Below, one piece after another: positions 59,505 to 64,000 of a DNA stretch of 64,000 nucleotides. How positions within the stretch are numbered: the stretch's first letter is position 1; every line of letters starts with the position of its first letter. This DNA comes from Eonycteris spelaea. Its lineage: Eukaryota > Chordata > Mammalia > Chiroptera > Pteropodidae. The stretch is from assembly GCA_003508835.1 (NCBI GenBank), contig PUFA01000652.1, forward strand, positions 62,001 to 126,000, read 5' to 3'. The position numbers and the translations under genes are program-made. The notes below the pieces were generated by a model, which worked only from the letters and a program-made list of their open reading frames with translations, searched no databases and had not been told where the DNA came from.

Positions 59505-60160
59505 CTGGAGATAGAGGTTTTTCACTTCCCTGGTTTTTGGGGTCTGGCCCCTGGAAAGCTGAGAGAAGCAGACTTTACTTGGCACACCAGCAGACCTATT
59601 GTCTGTAGGGGAGGAAGACTCTTCCAGTGGACCAGGGCAGCAGTTCTGAGAGCACAACAGAACTTGGGGAGGCACAGGAACCAGCCGAGGAGCACCACCC
59701 GACTGAGTGGTAAGGATCCAGGTCCCAGGAACAGCCTGTCCATTAGAGGATAGAAGGGAAATCTGATCAACTCCCAAGGTCACCTGGTTACTCTACATTT
59801 GTTAGAAGAAACCATGGCCTCTCAGGTATATAGCGTGGAGGGTGGAGTATGTTTGGTATATGTTTGTGTGTAACTAAGACATGGCCTGACAAAGAAGTAG
59901 GAGTTGAACCCCTATCTGCAGGTCCATGACGAACCTCATATAGCTTAGGGTGGTGTCACTGGATCTCCATGAGGAGTCTACTCCAGTGATCCAAGTTGGG
60001 GGTTTTATACCGACCCACAAATTGCTAAGAGGCACCTGAAAGATTCCTATAAGGGGAGCAGCCGGAGACAGGTGAAGCAAATCTCTGAGTGCATATGCAA
60101 CATAGACCATGGGTGGAAGGATTGGTAGACAACAGAGTAAAACAGATACCTTTAAGTTGT
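59505..60160 (+). other. Proviral leader region
   Basis: Untranslated leader between the primer site and the first recognisable gag sequence. Overlapping open stretches on both strands (59427-59783) have no recognised domain and partly run out of the LTR, so I do not call them genes. Confidence 0.6.
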
Positions 60161-60480
60161 ATGCTTAAGATTTTCAAAAAGGATAATTAAGTATATTATG
60201 GAGTTAAACTAGCCCCACACAAATGCCGAACTTTTTGTGAGATGGACTAGCCCTTTTTGGGCGTTAGATGGCCAACAGAAGGAGCTCTTAATAGGGAAGC
60301 CATTGCAAAGGACTCTCAAGTCATTACTGGTCAACCTGGCCACCCAGACCAATTCCCTTATATTGATTCTTGGGAGCAACAGTTTGCACTTGACCCCCTT
60401 GGTTGAGAGTCTGCCTCAAGGAAAACTTTTCGGTCCTCCTAGCCTGAGACTTGGCACCCTCCCAAGGTCAGTTGAAGGAA
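60161..60480 (+). pseudogene. gag: gag remnant (matrix domain only)
   Basis: Gammaretroviral Gag begins with a matrix domain that directs the polyprotein to the membrane. Two matrix-like pieces can be seen: one at about 60165-60280 (a Lys/Phe-rich start and a DW/WP-type stretch, with stops), and one at about 60320-60400 where GQPGHPDQFPYID is readable in one frame. Capsid, nucleocapsid and protease are not found. The sequence passes directly toward reverse transcriptase near 60480-60515, so a large internal deletion joins gag to pol. Not functional. Confidence 0.7.
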
Positions 60481-60511
60481 AAAAAGCCTGTGTTGCCAGC
60501 AGATCCAGAAG

Positions 60512-62960
60512 TCAGCCGATTTTTGCCTTCCAATGGGAAATCACTGAAAGCGAAGACAAGGACCAGTTAACATGGACACGGCTGCCTCAGGAGTTCAAGA
60601 ACTCCTCAACCATGTTTGGGACAGCTCTGGCCTCAGATTTAAAGGCCTTCTTGGCAAAACCAACACAGCTGTATGTTACTGCAGTATGTAGATGACCTCC
60701 TCTTAACAAGAAATACCTATGAGGAATGCATGGAAGGAAAGCATCTACTCCTCAATTTCCTCTTGGAAGCAGGTTACAAGGTCTCTAAAAGGAAGGCTCA
60801 AATTTGCCAAGAAATGCCTAGGCTTCTACCTGTCACAGGACAAAACCAACTCAGCCCAGAAAGAAAACAAACGGTCTACTCAATTCCTGTCCCTACCACC
60901 CAGTGATAAGTTCACAAATTCCTCGAGCAGCTGGCTTCTGCAGAATCTGGATACCTAATTTCTCCATCTTGGCCAAACCCCTCTATGAAGCCACAAAGTG
61001 GGGAATATGAGAGCCCCTGCTCTGGGAATCTACATAACAGAAGACTTTTGAAGAAATCAAAAGGGCACTCACTAACGTCCCTGGACTAGGACTCTCAGAC
61101 TTAACCAAATCTTTCTGTCTGTACGTACATGAATGCATGGTGTCACAGTGGGTGTCCTAACCCAACTGCTAGATCTTGGCACCATCCCATGGCTTATCTC
61201 TCCAAACACCTTGATTTTGTCACCCAGGGCTAGCCACCCTGCTTTTGAGCACTTGCAGCCATAGCCCTCTTTGTGTCAGAGGCCAAAAAAACTGACTATG
61301 GGGCAAGAACTTATAGTCTGAGTACCACATTCAGTAAAACATTACTGGAGTACAAGGGACAATATTGGCTACCTAATGCTCAGATGGTCATATACCAAGG
61401 AATGCTGTATGAGAATCCACACATCCACCAAGAGGTAGTACGAACCTTGAACCCAGCCACCTTGCTACCCATTGGGCCTGGCCAACCAGACCACAATTGC
61501 ACTGAAGTCATGGATGAAGTGTTTTCTAGCTGACTTGACTTGACAGACAAACCCTTCAAGGATCCTGATATGGACTATTACACTGATGGTAGCAGCTTTG
61601 TGAGGGGAAGAGAATGCTTGCAGGATATGATATGGTGACCCTGAATTCCACCACTGAGGCAAAACCTCTGCTTAGAGGAACCCTAGTCCGGAAGGCAGAG
61701 CTCATTGCCTTGACCCATGCCCTTCAGCTGGCAGCAGGAATGTATGCTAACATATACACTGATTCTAAGTATGCCTTCACCACACTCCATGTACATGGAG
61801 CCCTGTACAAAGAGAAGGGTCTAATCAATTCTGGGGGGAAAGATATAAGTATGGAAAAGAAATTCTAGAACTCTTTATGCTGTGTGGGCCCCCAAGAAAG
61901 TAAGTCATGCACTGCAAATGACATCAAAAAGGAGACACTATAAAGCCCGGGGCACCACAGGGCAGACCATTTGCCAAGCTGACAGCAGCCAAGGGAAAGG
62001 CCAGCCCTACAGCTCTAACTGCTTCCCTGTTTCCTAGTCCCTTAGCCAAATGGGACCCTAAGTACTCACTTCAAAAAGAAGCCTGTTTAAGACTGAAGAA
62101 GGGAGCCTTCTCCTGAATGGAAGGTGGAAGTTCAAATATGTGAGAATTGCATTTCCTGGGACCCTAGCCCCAGATTTTGTCAAGCAGTTTCACCAAAAGG
62201 ACTCACCTTGGTCTCACTTCTTTAGAAACCACTTTGGGCCAGTACTTCTATGTCCCCTGGATCTCTAGCATCTCCCAAGTGGTTGTGAAATGGTACAAAA
62301 TCTGTGCCCACAACACCCCAGGCAAGGGCCATGTGTCCCACCAGGGGTCCAAAGTGTTGGTGGTACCCCCTTTGAGGAACTCGAAGATTTCACTGCAATG
62401 CCTTAATCATGGGGCCTCGAGTATCTCATGGTCTTTGTGTGCACCTATTCTGGTTGGGTAGAAGCTTACTCAAATGGACTGAGAAGGCCCTAGAAGTAGC
62501 CTGACTACTCCGAAAAAATTGTTCCACAATTCGGCCTACCAATAACCATTGGCTCAGATATACATGATAGCCTTTGTAGCAGAAATAGTGCAGCTACTAG
62601 CTAATAATTTAAATATTAAATAGAAATTGCATACCGCCTATTGACCACAGAGTTCAGGACAGGTGGAACACATGAACAAGACCCTTAAGACTCAGTTGGG
62701 AAAAACTATGTCAGGAGACACATCTACATTGGGACAAAAGTCCTCCCATGGCACTATTAAGAATCAGGTCAGCCCCAACCAAGAAGACTGGGTTCTCCTC
62801 CTATGAGATCCTATATGGGTGGCCACCATCACTCATCAAAGGAATATGAGGAGACCTCAAGGAAATAGATGAAATGACTCTGAGACTACAGCTTCAGGCC
62901 CTAGGGACCACCTTTCAGACTCTCAACCAGTGGTTAGGGAAAGGCTCCCTGTCAGTTTAA
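60512..62960 (+). pseudogene. pol: pol remnant: RT (C-terminal palm), RNase H, integrase
   Basis: The preserved order is that of gammaretroviral Pol. RT: an FAFQWE block near 60525, an LPQ block at 60582-60590 (followed by Glu where the family has Gly), and the active-site YVDD at 60685-60696 in a different frame from the LPQ block. RNase H: TDGSSF from 61582 and TDSKYAF from 61758, carrying two of the acidic residues. Integrase: a degraded zinc-binding region at about 62180-62320 with a CAHN piece, then the catalytic core, with recognisable Asp (62386), Asp (62557) and Glu (62666) codons; the Glu lies in a different frame from the two Asp codons. Many frameshifts and stops; the protease and N-terminal RT are missing. 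Only remnants are described. Confidence 0.88.
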
Positions 62961-63180
62961 CCACTGAAGTTCATTCCTTTAAGCCAGGAAACTCTGTCAG
63001 GTAAAAAAGTGGAACATTCAGCCCCTAAAATCTCTGTGTAAAAGGCCCATTTACTGTCATTTTTTTCTACCCTCACTGCAGTTAAGTTTGTTGAAATAAC
63101 ACCCTGGATACATCATAGCAGACTTAAACGCACGGCTGCAGAGTGGGAGTGTTTTCCAGACTCCCTCAAGGCAACCCCCA
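62961..63180 (+). pseudogene. pol: Integrase C-terminal tail
   Basis: A Lys/Gly-Pro-Phe piece (KGPFTVIFSTLTAVKFVE, from about 63039) matches the SH3-like C-terminal part of gammaretroviral integrases (the GPY/F region), followed by a WIHHSRLK-like stretch. It runs up to a CAA repeat at 63187, where env sequence should follow. Confidence 0.75.
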
Positions 63181-63186
63181 GGAAAA

Positions 63187-63240
63187 ACAACAACAACAAC
63201 AACAACAATAACAACAACACACAAACAACAACAACAAAAA
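63187..63240 (+). repeat. (CAA)n repeat at the env deletion
   Basis: AACAACAACAA units over about 54 bases at the point where most of env is missing. Confidence 0.92.
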
Positions 63241-63604
63241 ACCCACACAACTGGCAGACCAAGGGTAGGACGTCGGCCCCTTTGTTACACCGGAAACTTA
63301 CCAATCTACGTGCAGCAGAAGCCTAAGGACAAATGTCTTGTCAGGATGGGACCCTAGTAGCCTCTTTGGAAGCGATTCTCCATTTTTTGGTGGCTTTAAA
63401 ACCTTAGTTAGGATAGTATCCCTACTCCTCAGGAACTGCCTCCCCCTTCCTGTGCCTATTGTCTCTTGTTATTCCAGTCAACCCACCTCCCTCATAGAGG
63501 CTAAAGTAGAAAGAAAAAATGCAGCAAAAGTCATCATGCTATGGAGGTACTAGCCTCTGTACCAAAAAATTACATGATGCTCTCTGACCCAGTCCTGGTT
63601 CCAA
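63241..63604 (+). pseudogene. env: env remnant (probable C-terminal end of TM)
   Basis: Between the CAA repeat and the polypurine tract lies about 360 bp. Its last part reads KVIMLWRY, then a stop, in one frame near 63524-63550, like the cytoplasmic tail end of a gammaretroviral transmembrane protein. A hydrophobic piece at 63390-63470 could be the membrane anchor. The surface subunit and the fusion region are absent. Assignment is moderate because the similarity is short. Confidence 0.5.
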
Positions 63605-63607
63605 GAT

Positions 63608-63618
63608 AAAGGAGGGAA
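63608..63618 (+). promoter_or_regulatory. Polypurine tract
   Basis: AAAGGAGGGAA directly before the TG of the 3' LTR, the plus-strand primer site of retroviral reverse transcription. Confidence 0.88.
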
Positions 63619-63938
63619 TGTGGCAGCCTGACCCTGCCTGGCCGTTTTCTGCTCGAACAAGTTCATTCCTGATGCTGCCCCCCACCCTTCCAAGGACTCT
63701 CTGGCTGATGTCAGTTTTCCCATAGCTTGCCAATCATTCAATGTCCTTCCTTAATAACTGTAGCTGTGTAGGAATGACAAGACTGTAAAGAAACTGTCCG
63801 TTTTTTGTTTGTTTGTTTGTTATATATTGGGGCTCAGCCTTTGATAAGAAATCTGCTTAGCCAGTGCCAGCATCATAAACACTGCTTCCTGCTTATAGCC
63901 TCAGTCTCTCATCTTCTCCATTCAAGAATCGCACAACA
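63619..63938 (+). repeat. 3' LTR (320 bp)
   Basis: Starts TGTGGCAGCC and ends GCACAACA. It aligns along its length with the 5' LTR but has lost the TATA box (TGTAAAGAAAC at the matching place) and the AATAAA signal, and has gained a GTTT repeat (63801-63821). Hence it is unlikely to drive or terminate transcription. Confidence 0.9.
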
Positions 63939-63942
63939 GTAT
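63939..63942 (+). other. Target-site duplication GTAT, right copy
   Basis: Directly follows the CA end of the 3' LTR and matches the left copy at 59165-59168. Confidence 0.85.
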
Positions 63943-64000
63943 GGTTCCACTTATATTAATAGGAACATACATAAATACAGAATGCAGACTGGTGATTGCC
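63943..64000 (+). mobile_element. Old L1M 3' region, right of the provirus
   Basis: Joining the left flank (ending ATTTTGTAT) to this side (GGTTCCACTTATAT) restores the usual L1 context, so this is the continuation of the L1 at 57721-59168. It leaves the window at AGACTGGTGATTGCC. Confidence 0.82.

Larger units (their letters stand above)
59169..63938 (+). mobile_element. Defective class I (gammaretrovirus-like) endogenous retrovirus, 4.77 kb
   Basis: An old provirus with both LTRs, a tRNA-Pro-type primer site, remnants of gag, a degraded pol (RT, RNase H, integrase), an env tail remnant, a polypurine tract and a 4-bp target duplication. Gammaretroviral genomes are usually 8-9 kb, so about half is missing: most of gag, protease, the first part of RT and nearly all of env. 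No protein could be made from it as it stands. It inserted in sense orientation inside an older L1 3' region. The class is inferred from the tRNA-Pro site, the 4-bp duplication and the pol motifs. Confidence 0.92.

Noticed and set aside
59427..59783. Open frames in the 5' LTR/leader on both strands as accessory retroviral genes
   Set aside because: They start inside the LTR, overlap antisense to each other and show no recognisable domain; leader sequence is the simpler explanation.
60237..60695. The longest open stretch (152 codons), spanning gag-derived and RT-derived sequence, as a novel fused gene
   Set aside because: Its first part reads the gag matrix sequence in the wrong frame (the readable matrix peptide is in another frame) and it loses frame again before the RT active site. 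It is a chance open frame across a deletion.

Overview
This window is non-genic mammalian DNA. No host exon, RNA gene, CpG island or conserved coding block could be supported in 64 kb. The sequence is AT-rich and made almost entirely of transposon remains: many LINE-1 (L1) copies of different ages in both orientations, an old pogo/Tigger DNA transposon, two MaLR (MLT1-type) LTR fragments and one defective class I (gammaretrovirus-like) endogenous retrovirus. This mixture is diagnostic of a placental mammal. The younger L1 copies share a 3' end (a GAGATATAAACC block and a terminus ending in CCCAATAAACTTAATAAA) that looks laurasiatherian and perhaps bat-like to me, but that is recall, not a search result.

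Layout. 1-1090: Tigger relic. 1160-5461: + strand L1 fragments, one split by a minus-strand L1 3' end. 5462-6640: no recognised element. 6645-10668: 5' half of a younger L1 (L1-A). 10925-15451: minus-strand L1 (L1-B and a second fragment). 15452-18047: 5'-truncated + strand L1-C. 18048-19579: two opposed L1 3' ends. 19580-19908: MLT1 LTR. 20480-23290 and 25200-28700: minus-strand L1, the second interrupted by a + strand L1 3' end. 29498-32721: a patchwork of L1 3' ends and old L1 ORF1 pieces with AT/CA microsatellites. 32723-34620: a nearly identical inverted repeat of L1 reverse-transcriptase sequence. 34621-46072: an old + strand L1 into which a near full-length younger L1 (L1-D, 36690-43237) has inserted. 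46265-46675: MLT1 LTR. 47061-56860: a minus-strand L1 (pieces E and G) apparently split by a second near full-length L1 (L1-F, 49118-55135). 56880-59168 and 63939-64000: an old L1 that received the provirus at 59169-63938.

Nothing here looks able to work. Both L1 reading frames are broken in every copy, the provirus has lost most of gag, protease and env, and its pol is split across frames. The most informative observations are structural: a roughly 97% identical L1 inverted repeat, a duplicated promoter-like monomer in the L1-D 5' UTR, a clean 4-bp target duplication around the provirus, several nested insertions that give a relative order of events, and recurrent microsatellites between the two L1 reading frames. 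I found no evidence for a new coding system. Element boundaries were set by eye and are usually good to tens of bases, apart from the proviral ends.
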